From positions 9,908-73,907 of the forward strand of contig CAYVQP010000011.1 of assembly GCA_964452775.1 (NCBI GenBank): a stretch of 64,000 bases of DNA, written 5' to 3'. A model generated the notes under the pieces. It searched no databases. It was not told the DNA's origin and saw only the letters and a program-made list of their open reading frames with translations. The DNA is from JACKCB01 sp964452775. GTDB taxonomy: Bacteria; Chloroflexota; Anaerolineae; Promineifilales; Promineifilaceae. Positions within the stretch are counted from its first letter, which is position 1. Each line of letters begins with the position of its first letter. Of this stretch, positions 25,736-35,404 are shown in pieces. A program made the translations under genes and the position numbers.

Positions 25736-27202
25736 ATGAGGGCAATGCTGATAGACGGACAGTGGGTACATGGGGCCGGCGGCGATACGATTGATGTCCT
25801 TGATCCGGCGACCGAGGAGCTACTGGATCGCGTTCCCAACGCAAGCGGGGCGGACGTTGCCGGAGCCGTAGCGGCCGCCCGGCAGGCGTTCGAGTCCTGG
25901 CGTTGGGTTCCAGGCGTGGAGCGGGCCGAGATGATGCACGAGGCGGCGCGCAAGATACGCGCCAACATGGATGAAATCGTGCGTCTGCTTACCCTGGAGG
26001 AGGGCAAGCCGATCCCGGAAAATGAGGAGGAGCTGGAGTGGGTCATCGGCACATTCGACTACTATGCAGAGTTGGGTCGCACGTACCGCGGCCGCCTGGT
26101 AGCCCCGGCGGATCGCAGCCAATTCAACTTCGTGTTGAAAGAGCCGTATGGGGTGGTGGCCTGCATTGTGCCTTTCAACTATCCGCTGCTGCTCATGGCC
26201 TGGAAGGTAGCCCCGGCCCTGGCAGCGGGGAACACGGTGATCATCAAGCCCGCCAACGAGACGCCGCTTTCGACATTGCTGTTGGCGGAGCTGGCCTTTG
26301 ATCACTTTCCGCCCGGCGTGGTGAATGTGGTGACCGGGGACGGTCCGGGGGCCGGCGAGGCGCTGGTCACACATCCGGACGTGCCGGTGATCGCCTTCAC
26401 CGGCTCCACATCCACCGGCCAACGCATCGCCCGGCTGGCGGCCGACCGGATGAAGCGCACCCACCTGGAACTGGGCGGCAAGGACGCCTTCGTGGTAGCG
26501 CCGGACGCTGACCCCGACAGCGCTATTCAGGCGGTCGCTTACGCGGGCCTGTTAAACGCCGGTCAGGTATGCACCGCGACGGAGCGTGTCTATGTGCCGC
26601 AGGCGATGTTGAAGCGCTTTGCCGGCGGGTTGGCGGACTATGTGGCGGATCTGCGGCTGGGGCCGGGGATCGAGCCGACGACGGACATTGGACCGCTGGC
26701 CGACCAGCGCTTCCGCGAGAAGGTCGAGCGCCATGTGCACGATGCCGTCGGTAAGGGGGCAACCGTGTTGGTAGGCGGCGGGCGACCGGCGCGCTTTACG
26801 CGAGGATATTTCTACCAGCCCACGGTTCTGACCAACGTAGATCACCAGATGCTCTGCATGCGCGAAGAGACCTTCGGGCCGACCATCCCGGTGATGGGCT
26901 ATCGAGACTTCAGCGAAGCAATCCGGCTGGTGAATGACAGCGATTATGGACTGGGAGCCGTGTGTCGTACCAATGACCCGCGTCTGGCCAAGCGCTTCTT
27001 TGAGGAGGTGCGCGCCGGCACAATCTGGATCAATGACCCGCTGACCGACAATTACGGCGGCCCCTTCGGCGGCATGAAGATGAGCGGCAATGCCCGCGAG
27101 CTTGGCGAGGAAGGATTGGAAAGTTTCATGGATACCAAACACGTGCACTGGGACTTCGACGATCAGCCGAAATCGTGGTGGTATCCGTACGGGCGGGAGT
27201 AG
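25736..27202 (+). CDS. NAD(P)-dependent aldehyde dehydrogenase
   Basis: Oxidises an aldehyde to the carboxylate. ATG 25736 is chosen because GCGGAGGG precedes it; a start at 25718 is also open. The 488 residues carry the ALDH motifs: FNYPLLLMAWKVAPALAAGNT, NAD-binding FTGSTSTGQRI, catalytic glutamate in LELGGKD, catalytic cysteine in NAGQVCTATERVYV, and EETFGPTIPV. The closest types are betaine-, succinate semialdehyde- or aminobutyraldehyde-like dehydrogenases; the substrate cannot be told. It stands alone, behind a member of the palindromic repeat family. Confidence 0.94.
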   Translation: MRAMLIDGQWVHGAGGDTIDVLDPATEELLDRVPNASGADVAGAVAAARQAFESWRWVPGVERAEMMHEAARKIRANMDEIVRLLTLEEGKPIPENEEELEWVIGTFDYYAELGRTYRGRLVAPADRSQFNFVLKEPYGVVACIVPFNYPLLLMAWKVAPALAAGNTVIIKPANETPLSTLLLAELAFDHFPPGVVNVVTGDGPGAGEALVTHPDVPVIAFTGSTSTGQRIARLAADRMKRTHLELGGKDAFVVAPDADPDSAIQAVAYAGLLNAGQVCTATERVYVPQAMLKRFAGGLADYVADLRLGPGIEPTTDIGPLADQRFREKVERHVHDAVGKGATVLVGGGRPARFTRGYFYQPTVLTNVDHQMLCMREETFGPTIPVMGYRDFSEAIRLVNDSDYGLGAVCRTNDPRLAKRFFEEVRAGTIWINDPLTDNYGGPFGGMKMSGNARELGEEGLESFMDTKHVHWDFDDQPKSWWYPYGRE

Positions 27203-27273
27203 TAATACCGATACTGCGGCTTGGGGGCTGTGTGAAATCGCAAATCTATCTATCTTTGGTCGCACAAATGTGC

Positions 27274-27279
27274 TAGAAT
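27274..27279 (+). promoter_or_regulatory. -10 box of the kinase-STAND-TPR gene
   Basis: TAGAAT preceded by GTGC directly abuts the ATG at 27280, which therefore cannot be the start codon if this is the promoter: transcription would begin near 27286. This favours the downstream GTG at 27319 with AGGTGA at 27309-27314. No good -35 is seen 16-18 bases upstream. Confidence 0.4.
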
Positions 27280-27318
27280 ATGGGGACGTTATTAGATGGC
27301 TATCTAACAGGTGACGAA

Positions 27319-30300
27319 GTGGAGTTGCAGAAGCTGATCGCCGGACGCTATCTGATCGAGAATCTGCACCTGGACCGGATTGGTCGAGGTGGGGCGGGAA
27401 ACGTCTATCGGGCGCTGGATAATGTGACCAACCGGCCGGTGGCGATCAAGCACCTTAAGCCGGAGTTGATCGCCGCCGATCGCAGCCTGGTGGCTCGCTT
27501 CGAGCGGGAAGGGGAGGCGCTGCGCCGGCTCAACCATCCGAACATCGTGGCCATGCTGGCCACGGAGCATGAAGGGGATGAGTACTACCTGGTAATGGAA
27601 TATGTCCCCGGCGGCTCTCTGGCGGAGATGCTGGAGCGCGATCGGCAGTTGCCGCTGGAGAGCGTGATGCGCATCGCGCTGGAGTTGGCCGATGCGTTGA
27701 CCAGGGCGCACCATTTGAACATCATCCATCGCGACATCAAGCCGGCGAATGTCTTGTTAGCGCAGGACGGCGCCCCCCGGCTGACCGATTTCGGCGTGGC
27801 CCACTTCGGCGACCTTGCTCCCATCACGCAAACCGGCGCTCTAACCGGCACCTACGCCTATCTCAGCCCGGAGGCCTGCGAGGGCCAGCCGTTGGATGCC
27901 CGGGCCGACATCTGGTCGTTTGGCGTGCTGCTCTACGAGATGTTAACCGGCCGCACGCCCTTCCTGGAAAACACGCTGAGCGCCACCCTGTTAGCCATCC
28001 TGACCAAGCCGGCGCCCGACATTCACCAGTTTCGCGCTGATACCCCTGAGTCGCTGGCGAACCTGATTTACCACATGCTGCAAAAGGATCGCGAGCACCG
28101 GGTGGGCAGTGTGCGCCTTGTCGGCGCGAGACTGGAGGCGATCATGGCCGGGTTGGCCGGCGACGTGGGGATCCCGCAGCGCTTTGAGACGTCCGTGGAT
28201 GTGCCGGCGGCCCCGGCCATCGGGCCGCGCCACAACTTGCCCTGGCAACCGACCCCCTTTGTAGGCCGCGAGCCGGAGATCCAGGAGGTGGTGAACACGC
28301 TCAGCGACCCGGATTGCCGGCTGCTTACATTGGTAGGCCCCGGCGGTATCGGCAAGACCCGCCTCTCCCTGGAGGCCGCCCGGCGGAAGGTAGAGGACTA
28401 TGAACACGGGGTGCGCTTTGTGCCGCTGGCGGCCGTGACCGGGCCGGAGTACCTGGAGACGGCGATCGCCGACACGTTGGGGATCGTCTTCTTTGACGAG
28501 GCCGAGCCGGCTGAACAACTGGCGAACTACCTGCGCAGCAAGCAAATGTTGCTGGTGCTGGACAACTTTGAACACCTGATTGAGGGCGCTCAGCGCGTGT
28601 CTGACCTGTTGGCGCTGGCCCCGCGATTGCAGGTGTTGGTCACATCACGCGAAGCGCTCAATCTCTGGGAAGAGTGGACCCGGCCCGTCAGGGGCATGCG
28701 CTATCCGGCCGATCTGCGCGAGACGGAAATCTCCCCGTACAGCGCCGTGCGCTTGTTCATTGCCCGGGCCAAGCGGGTGTTGGGCCAGTTTGAGCTGGAG
28801 CAGGAGCTGCCGCACATCATTCGCATCTGTCAGTTGGTGGACGGGATGCCGTTGGGGATTGAGTTGGCTGCCACCTGGTTGAGGGTGCTGACGCCGGCGC
28901 AAATCGTTCGGGAAATCGAAAGGAGCTTTGACTTCCTGGAAACCAACATGCGCAACATCGCCGAGCGGCATCGCAGCATCCGCGCCGTATTTGACTACTC
29001 CTGGCAATTGCTCGATGCTCGTAGCCAGACCGCCTTCCGGCGATTAGCTGTCTTTCAGGGCGGGTTCAGGCGTAGAGCGGCCGAGCGGGTGGCCGAAACT
29101 TCATTGCTGACTCTGACTGATCTGGTCAACAAGTCCCTCCTGTATGAAGGTGAATCGCATTACACGGATACGCCGGGGCCGGAAGGGCGGTACAGCATCC
29201 ACGAATTGTTGAAGCAATATGCTGAGGAAAAGCTTGAGCAAGACCCCGGCGAACAACAGGAGATCAGCGCCCGCCATGCCGCCTACTTTTCGCAGCTATT
29301 GCGCAACCAGGAACTGCGCCTGCACGGCAACGAGCAGAAGGAGGCATTGGACCTGATCAGCCAGGACCTGGATAACATTCGCCAGGCGTGGCAATGGAGT
29401 GTATCAAACCTGTGGCGGCAGGATTCCGCCTTGTTCAATTTGCGGGAAGCGGCCGAGAGCCTGTACATCTTCTACGAGACGCGAGGCTTGACCGCCGAAG
29501 CGGACGAAATGTTTTCGAACGCTATTGCCGCACTCAACGTCTGCCCGATCGGCGTCTGGGAACCGGCCCGCCGGCAAACACACACTTTGACCCTGGCCAA
29601 GGTCAGCTCTTACCGGGGAGTCATCCATTACCGCATGTCCAGGCGTGAGCAGGCGATGCCGCCGCTCCGCGAAGCGATTACTCTCTTACGACAATTGGTC
29701 GAAGACCCGGCTACAGACGAGACCGTCCGGCGAGAGGCTCAACGCGAGTTGCCCCTGACCATGGTCTACCTCAGCGACAGCGTAGCCCGAGCGCAATCAT
29801 TGACTGAGGCGCGGGAGATGTTGCGGGAGGCGATTGAAATTTGCCGGGCCAGTAACGAACGCTGGCAACTGGCCCGCTCGCTAAATGCGTTGGCGATTCA
29901 CACTATCGGATATCAGGAGCAGGTATCGCTGTACAAGCAGGCTCTGGCGGTTGCCAACGAGATTGGCGACCAGATACTCAGCACGCGCATTTTGCAAAAC
30001 TTGAGCGGACTGGCGGCCAACCCGTATGAATCAATCGCCTATGCGGACCAGATATTCGCCATTTACGAGCGCATCGGCAACCCGGCCGGCCTAATGATGG
30101 CCTGTATCCAGACCGGCATAGCGGCCAGTCGCCTGGGAGAATTTGAGCGGGCGCGCAGCAACTTTGAGCGGGCGTTGCAAATCTGCCAGGACTTTGGTCT
30201 GCGCGAAGGTCTCGGTGGGGTGTTATGGGGCCTGGCGCAGGTTTCCTGGGCGCTCGGCGACCTGGAAGATACGGAACGCCGTTATAATGCGCTGTTGGAA

Positions 30301-31086
30301 ATCTGCAGCGAAGATGGCGATCGGGAACAGATCATCAAAACCCTGTATCAGTATGGCTCATTCTTGATTGAGTATGGCAGGGTTGCTGAAGCCAGACAGC
30401 AATACAAGACCGCTCTCTCACTGCTTACAGAAATAGCCTTGCCGACGCAACGCGCAGAATCTCTGGACTCGCTGGGCAACTTCGCCCTTGAGCTGGGCAA
30501 ATACGACCTAGCCCGCAAACATTTCGAGGATGCAGCTCCGCTATTTGAGGAGATTAACGATCCCAATGGCTATGCCTGGGCATTGACTAACCTGGGTAAG
30601 ATCGCCTTTGAGACCGGCGACTATGTCACGGCTAAAGCCAGATATGAAGAAAGCCTGTCGCTTCACCAAAGCCAGGGCACACCGTGGTTAATCGGCCGGC
30701 TGCTAAACATGTTGGGCCGCGTCTACCTGGCTGAGTGTGACCTGCCGCAGGCGGCCGGTTGCTTCCAGGAAGCTCTACAAGTTCTGAGCGAGGTGTGGGC
30801 GGACGGCATCGAGATGGAGGTGCTGATAGATTGGTGCTCCTTGCTCATGCGCAACGGGGACAAGCAGCGCGCGCTGGAAACCCTTTACCTGGTCACAACC
30901 AGCCCGCGCTTTGTGCCCAGCCTGGTCAGCAAACGCTCTCGGGAGATGGCGGCCCGGCTGTTGGATGAGCTGGAGGCCTATCTGCCGGCGGACATGGTCG
31001 CCGAGGCGGCTGTCCGGGCCAGGCAAATGACGCCGGAGGAGCTGATCGCCGGGGTCCTGGCTGACGCCGGCGTTCATGCCGGCTGA
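27319..31086 (+). CDS. Ser/Thr kinase-STAND ATPase-TPR regulator
   Basis: About 1,255 residues from GTG 27319 (ATG 27280 is the longest frame). N-terminal Hanks-type kinase: glycine loop GRGGAGNVY, VAIKHLK, catalytic HRDIKPANVLL, DFGVAHFGD, and APE-equivalent YLSPEA. Then a STAND/NB-ARC-like NTPase: VGREPEI, P-loop GPGGIGKTR, Walker B-like MLLVLDNFEHL, sensor VLVTSREAL. The second half is tetratricopeptide repeats ending near residue 1,200. No transmembrane helix is seen. Such proteins integrate a signal bound at the repeats with ATP-dependent switching and phosphorylation. Kinase catalytic residues look intact. Substrates unknown. Confidence 0.92.
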   Translation: MELQKLIAGRYLIENLHLDRIGRGGAGNVYRALDNVTNRPVAIKHLKPELIAADRSLVARFEREGEALRRLNHPNIVAMLATEHEGDEYYLVMEYVPGGSLAEMLERDRQLPLESVMRIALELADALTRAHHLNIIHRDIKPANVLLAQDGAPRLTDFGVAHFGDLAPITQTGALTGTYAYLSPEACEGQPLDARADIWSFGVLLYEMLTGRTPFLENTLSATLLAILTKPAPDIHQFRADTPESLANLIYHMLQKDREHRVGSVRLVGARLEAIMAGLAGDVGIPQRFETSVDVPAAPAIGPRHNLPWQPTPFVGREPEIQEVVNTLSDPDCRLLTLVGPGGIGKTRLSLEAARRKVEDYEHGVRFVPLAAVTGPEYLETAIADTLGIVFFDEAEPAEQLANYLRSKQMLLVLDNFEHLIEGAQRVSDLLALAPRLQVLVTSREALNLWEEWTRPVRGMRYPADLRETEISPYSAVRLFIARAKRVLGQFELEQELPHIIRICQLVDGMPLGIELAATWLRVLTPAQIVREIERSFDFLETNMRNIAERHRSIRAVFDYSWQLLDARSQTAFRRLAVFQGGFRRRAAERVAETSLLTLTDLVNKSLLYEGESHYTDTPGPEGRYSIHELLKQYAEEKLEQDPGEQQEISARHAAYFSQLLRNQELRLHGNEQKEALDLISQDLDNIRQAWQWSVSNLWRQDSALFNLREAAESLYIFYETRGLTAEADEMFSNAIAALNVCPIGVWEPARRQTHTLTLAKVSSYRGVIHYRMSRREQAMPPLREAITLLRQLVEDPATDETVRREAQRELPLTMVYLSDSVARAQSLTEAREMLREAIEICRASNERWQLARSLNALAIHTIGYQEQVSLYKQALAVANEIGDQILSTRILQNLSGLAANPYESIAYADQIFAIYERIGNPAGLMMACIQTGIAASRLGEFERARSNFERALQICQDFGLREGLGGVLWGLAQVSWALGDLEDTERRYNALLEICSEDGDREQIIKTLYQYGSFLIEYGRVAEARQQYKTALSLLTEIALPTQRAESLDSLGNFALELGKYDLARKHFEDAAPLFEEINDPNGYAWALTNLGKIAFETGDYVTAKARYEESLSLHQSQGTPWLIGRLLNMLGRVYLAECDLPQAAGCFQEALQVLSEVWADGIEMEVLIDWCSLLMRNGDKQRALETLYLVTTSPRFVPSLVSKRSREMAARLLDELEAYLPADMVAEAAVRARQMTPEELIAGVLADAGVHAG

Positions 31087-31106
31087 GGTCAACATGTGGA
31101 GTTGCT

Positions 31107-31565
31107 CTATTCCCGCCAGAGCATGATCGCCAGCCGGTCGTCGGTCGCCGTGAGCGGGCCAAACATCGCCGAAAGGCGGTAGATGCGCCGGAAGTAAGTG
31201 GGCATTTCGTCCGCGTCGGTCACCTGCAGGAAGCCGAATGCTTCGTAAAACGGGGTCAATTGGCTGCGGCACATCAACCACAGGGGTGGGCCAGATGTCG
31301 CCTTCAACTGGTTGATGAGCAGACGACCGATGCCCTGCCGGCGCCAATCCGGCAAGACAACCAGTGAAGCCAACTCAACCAGGTCGCCATGTGGCTTGGC
31401 CTGCACGCAGCCCACGACATGTTCATCCGGAGTGGTAGCCAGGATAAAGCGTTGCCAGGCCAGGCCGAACGGATTCAGCCGGGCCTGGCGCACCAATCTG
31501 TGGATCAAGGCCTGATCCGACTCCCCTGCCGGGCGCAGAGTTATGGCCGTTTCCTGCTTATCCAT
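31107..31565 (-). CDS. GNAT-family N-acetyltransferase
   Basis: 152 residues. The acetyl-CoA-binding motif A is VELASLVVLPDWRRQGIGRLLINQLK (about residues 64-89), with RRQGIG as the pyrophosphate loop, and the C-terminal LTPFYEAFGFLQV is the usual motif B. Substrate unknown. It converges with the kinase gene, ending 20 bases after that stop. Upstream on the same strand are the GerW-like gene (65 bases away) and the 97-residue gene, possibly one transcript. Confidence 0.85.
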   Translation of the reverse strand: MDKQETAITLRPAGESDQALIHRLVRQARLNPFGLAWQRFILATTPDEHVVGCVQAKPHGDLVELASLVVLPDWRRQGIGRLLINQLKATSGPPLWLMCRSQLTPFYEAFGFLQVTDADEMPTYFRRIYRLSAMFGPLTATDDRLAIMLWRE

Positions 31566-31630
31566 TTGTCCGGCGACGAGACTTCGTGTTCCCAGGAGCA
31601 GTCATGACTCCAGTTAGTACACTGGTCAGA

Positions 31631-32101
31631 CTACTCGTTCCAGCTCCCGGCTTGCCGGCGCATCCGGCTGAGGAAGACGAACATAGCCCCAAATGTGGTC
31701 AGGAAAGCCAGCACTATTTTCGTGGGATCAACGATCGGCTCCACCCGAACGCCATTGGGCCCGATCTCGATGGCCGCGACCGGCCGGCTCCAGGCCGTGC
31801 CGCCGCCGCCTCCTCCACTGCCGGCGCCCCTACTGCGCCCGGTGCTTGCCAACTCGCTCTCTCCAGCTACCGTGTCGGTCTCAACGTCCCGCGGGCTTTC
31901 TTCCTCCCCTCCACCGGCCCCGAAGCCAAAGCCGGCCGCGGCAGTCACCTCTGCCGCAACGATGGCGGTGTACTCCCCCTGTGTCACCGGCTTGCCGAAC
32001 ACGCTTTCCACGCGGGCCGTGCTGAGCAGGCGCTCCAATTGCTCGCCGGCCTTTGCCTGGGCCTGCTCGGACTCTCTCAACATTGCCGAAATGCTGCTCA
32101 T
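31631..32101 (-). CDS. GerW/YtfJ-family membrane protein
   Basis: 156 residues. The layout is that of the YtfJ/GerW family: VESVFGKPVTQGEYTAIVAAEV, then glycine-rich GFGFGAGGG and SGGGGGG stretches, then AWSRPVAAIEIGPNGVRVEPIVD. A C-terminal hydrophobic helix (KIVLAFLTTFGAMFVFLSRM, about residues 127-146) should anchor it. In Bacillus GerW takes part in spore germination; relatives in non-sporulating bacteria have no settled function. AAGGAGA lies just before the ATG. It is paired with the 97-residue protein upstream, which seems a shorter variant of the same design. Confidence 0.82.
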   Translation of the reverse strand: MSSISAMLRESEQAQAKAGEQLERLLSTARVESVFGKPVTQGEYTAIVAAEVTAAAGFGFGAGGGEEESPRDVETDTVAGESELASTGRSRGAGSGGGGGGTAWSRPVAAIEIGPNGVRVEPIVDPTKIVLAFLTTFGAMFVFLSRMRRQAGSWNE

Positions 32102-32183
32102 GATCGTCTCCTTGTCTTGCCGTCCAGCTACGGGGCGTACACCACGGCCCGCTGCGCAGCAGGCGATTCTAAGTTGTTGCGTT

Positions 32184-32477
32184 TCACTGCTCCATTTTGA
32201 GAAGAGATTGAACGCGCAGGAGTAACAGCGCCGCCAGAACGCCGAGTCCGGCCGCCAGAACCATCCCGATGCGAGTGAGATTCATGATGGGGATGCGGGA
32301 CTGTTCGCCGTTGCGGCTAACCAGCACCGCAACCGGCCTGTTCCAGACCAATCCCGTATGCCAATTCGGGAAAGCGGCGACCAATATGACCGATTGCGAC
32401 TCGGGCGTCAGGGAGAGATCGCCGATTACGATGGGCGTACCCTGTGTGGTGCGGATTTCAGGAATTATCTGTGCCAT
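32184..32477 (-). CDS. Small membrane protein, GerW-like C-terminal layout
   Basis: 97 residues. The N-terminal half, TPIVIGDLSLTPESQSVILVAAF, and the block WNRPVAVLVSRNGEQSRIPI echo the GKPVTQGEYTAIVAA and WSRPVAAIEI blocks of the neighbouring GerW-like protein, but the glycine-rich middle is missing. A single hydrophobic helix is at about residues 68-88. Shine-Dalgarno CAGGTGA precedes the ATG. Probably a divergent paralogue or partner; function unknown. Confidence 0.65.
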   Translation of the reverse strand: MAQIIPEIRTTQGTPIVIGDLSLTPESQSVILVAAFPNWHTGLVWNRPVAVLVSRNGEQSRIPIMNLTRIGMVLAAGLGVLAALLLLRVQSLLKMEQ

Positions 32478-32617
32478 GGGATCACCTGCTGAGCGAACAA
32501 TTGGATTCTAGCCGGCTTTTCGAAATTCGGTATAAAGCGCCAATGATTCTGTTAGAATCGGGTGGCGCGGGCCTGCGGCCACATTGCCCGCCTTCACCCG
32601 GAGTTGGGACAAGTCAG

Positions 32618-33220
32618 ATGATCTGGATTGGCGGTCAGGAGGTGTGCAGCGGGGGCTACCTGCTGCGTATCGAAGTGAATGAGCGGCTGTCCCTCTCTTT
32701 TGGGAGGTTTCGCGGTGGGGAGCGGGTTCAGATGGAGCGAGGAACCTATGTCTACGTTGGTTCCGCCACGGGAAGGAAGGGGCCGGCCTCGTTAAGCCGG
32801 CGCTTGCTGCGCCACGCGACCCGTTCGACAGGCAAGCCCGCCCATCCCATCCGCGATGAGTTGTTGACCAGCTTTCGGCGGAACGGTTGGATACAGACCT
32901 GCTCGTCCGCCCTACCGGCAGAAAAGAGACTGCGCTGGCATATTGACTATCTGCTTGATGAACCGGCCGTTGATCTCACCGGCGTGCTCGCCTTGCGTTC
33001 CGTCTCTCGGCTGGAAGAGGCGCTGGCTGATCTATTGCTGGCAGATGCGCGCGTGCAGCCCATTGCCCGCGGCCTGGGCGCTTCCGATGCGCCGGGCAAG
33101 ACGCATCTGCTGAGTGCGCCGGCGGATTCCCGTTGGTGGCATGAGCTGGCCGGCCGCGTTGCTCTGCTGGCTCGAGGAGCGCCGGCCGGCTCGGATGTTA
33201 CATACCTGGGTGCGCGATGA
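32618..33220 (+). CDS. DUF123 (GIY-YIG-like) nuclease-family protein
   Basis: 200 residues from ATG 32618; an in-frame ATG at 32543 would add 25 residues of low similarity. The core fits DUF123: GGYLLRIEV, RGTYVYVGSATGRKGPASLSRRLLRHA and LRWHIDYLLD. DUF123 is related to the GIY-YIG nucleases and is often fused to endonuclease III domains in archaea; here it is followed by a C-terminal part (about residues 115-200) containing HIDYLLDEPAV and a later RWWHELAGR. Possible DNA repair role. The stop overlaps the next start by 4 bases (ATGA). Confidence 0.78.
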   Translation: MIWIGGQEVCSGGYLLRIEVNERLSLSFGRFRGGERVQMERGTYVYVGSATGRKGPASLSRRLLRHATRSTGKPAHPIRDELLTSFRRNGWIQTCSSALPAEKRLRWHIDYLLDEPAVDLTGVLALRSVSRLEEALADLLLADARVQPIARGLGASDAPGKTHLLSAPADSRWWHELAGRVALLARGAPAGSDVTYLGAR

Positions 33221-35404
33221 CGAATAGACTCAGACCCCGGCCGGCGATGCGGCGGTTGCTGCCGGCGATTGCCTTGCTGTTGGTGGCGGCCGCGGCAAGG
33301 CCGCTGGTCGCGCAGGAGAATGCCGGGAGTCCTGCGCGACTGCTGATCACGGAAGTCTATTACGATGCCGCCGGCCAGGACGAACAAGGGGAGTGGGTTG
33401 AGATTGGCAACCTGGGCGATACGGTTGTCGAGCTGGCCGGCTACAAACTGTCTGATGCGGCCACGCCGGGCAGCCTGGAGGGAGCGATCGCCTTTCCGGC
33501 CGGGGCCATTCTCGCGCCGGGACAGGCGATTGTGATGGCCCGCTCTGCCGCCGGCTTTCGCGCCCTCTTCGGTGTGGATCCCGGCTTTGAGCTGGCCGCC
33601 GGCCAGCCGGACGTGCCGGACATGGAGCCGTATTCCGGTTGGGGTAGCGGCGACTTCGCCCTGGCCAATGATGGAGACGAAGTGCTGCTGCTTGATCCGG
33701 AAGACCGCATCGTTGACGCAGTAAACTACGGCGACCAGGAAGCTTTCTTTCACCCGGCGGTGGCGAGTGTGGTGGCCGGGCAAAGTATCGAGCGCGCGCC
33801 GGCCCATTGCGATAGCGACAGCGCCGCCGACTGGCTGCCGCGAGAATTGCCTACGCCGGGCAGCATTACTTTAGACGGCGAATGTCGCGCCCCGGCCGAT
33901 CCCACGCACGACGTGGAATTGATCTCGATTGGCGAGATTCAAGGCGAAGGCGACGTTTCGCCCCTCATTAATCAGACCGTCTCCTTTCTGGCTCGGGTAA
34001 CAGGGGCGCTGTCGGATCGCAATGCGGAAGGCGTCACCTTTTTCACGTTGTTCGTCCAGTCGCCGCCGGGTGAAGAGGATGGCAACCCGGCTACCTCCGA
34101 TGGCCTGGCGCTATTTCTGGGCACGGCCGAGCCACGATTCGCGCCGGGGGATGACATTCTGGTCACCGGTCAGGTGACCGAATTCTTCGGTTATACGGAG
34201 ATTGACAACAATGGCCTGGAGATGACCCTGCTCAGTCAGGGAAATCTACTTCCGCCGGCGATGCAGCTGGAGAGCGATCGCCTGAGCTATGAGCGAGCGG
34301 ACTATTTGGAAGCGCTGGAGAGCATGTGGGTATCCTTCCCGCCGGCGCGGGTCGCCGGCCCGACGCTGGACATTTGCAGCTTCACCGTCTTGCCGGCGAC
34401 TGCTCCTATCGTGCACGTAATGGGGGTCGAGCCGGCGCGGCAACTCCTGGACATCTTGCACGTCAGCGACAGCGATTGTACAGGCTTTCCACAGTTGAAG
34501 GTGGGCGATGGAGTGGCCGGCTTGAGTGGTCCGCTTATCTATCACTTCGACGAATTCAAGCTGGTGCAACAGCGACATGATGAGCTGGCAATCGAGGCTG
34601 CGCCGCTGCCGGAGTCTCCGCTCAGCCCTGCGCTTGCGCCCGGCCAATTCAGCGCCGCCACCTTCAATCTGCACGACTACTTTGAAGGTTCGCCTGATGG
34701 CGGCGACGCGCCGCCGCTCTCGCCGGCTGAGGTGAGCAGCAAGCGGGCGAAACTGGCTAACGTCATCGCTGGGCCGCTCGGCTGCCCGACCTTGTTGGCG
34801 GTACAGGAAGTTGAGAATCTGCATTTGCTCCAGGAGCTGGCCGCAACTCTGGCGGCGCCATGCGGCTTCAGCTACGCGATCGCGCACATGGAAAGCGCGG
34901 ACGAGCGGGGGATTGACCTGGCGGTCATGGGAGATTCGCGCCGGGTGGACCTGCTGCAGGTGACCTTACAGCAGACCTGCACCCGGCTGCCCACCGGCCT
35001 AAGCGACGCAACTGCTCAGTGTGAAGCGGGCTGGTCCCCGCTTTTTGCCCGTCCACCCCTGGTAGTGGACCTGCTGCTGGATGAACAGCCGCTGACGATT
35101 ATCGTCAATCACCTCAAGTCGAGGCGGGAAGGGGAGGCTGAGACTGCTCCTATGCGACTGGCGCAGGCGCAACACGTGGCCCAGTTGGTTGGCGCGCAAC
35201 TGCGTGAGGCGCCGGAGGCGCTCATCCTGGTAATGGGCGATTTTAACGACGACCCCGNNNNNNNNNNNNNNNNNNNNNNNNNNNNNNNNNNNNNNNNNNN
35301 NNNNNNNNNNNNNNNNNNNNNNNNNNNNNNNNNNNNNNNNNNNNNNNNNNNNNNNNNTTGGCCTGCTGTGGCTCCTGCGCCGGCGCTCTCAGGCGACGAC
35401 GTAA
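33217..35404 (+). CDS. Secreted endonuclease/exonuclease/phosphatase with lamin-tail domain (gap inside)
   Basis: Signal peptide at residues 1-32 (LLPAIALLLVAAAARPLVAQ). A lamin-tail domain covers about 40-175 (LLITEVYYDAAGQDEQGEWVEI). An OB-like region as in ExeM/NucH nucleases is at about 225-335 (GDVSPLINQTVSFLARVTG), and an EEP nuclease domain starts near 475 (FSAATFNLHDYF, LLAVQEVENL, INHLKSRREG-like, MGDFNDDP). The 100-N gap follows GDFNDDP. After the gap the frame GLLWLLRRRSQATT ending at TAA 35402-35404 looks like a real C-terminus: hydrophobic segment plus arginines, a membrane or sorting tail. Likely extracellular DNA degradation for phosphate or nutrients. Confidence 0.8.
35258..35357. 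other. Assembly gap (100 N) inside the nuclease gene
   Basis: Exactly 100 N, so of unknown true length. The open frames on its two sides are in different phases, which is expected when the placeholder length is arbitrary; this is not evidence of a frameshift. Confidence 0.97.
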
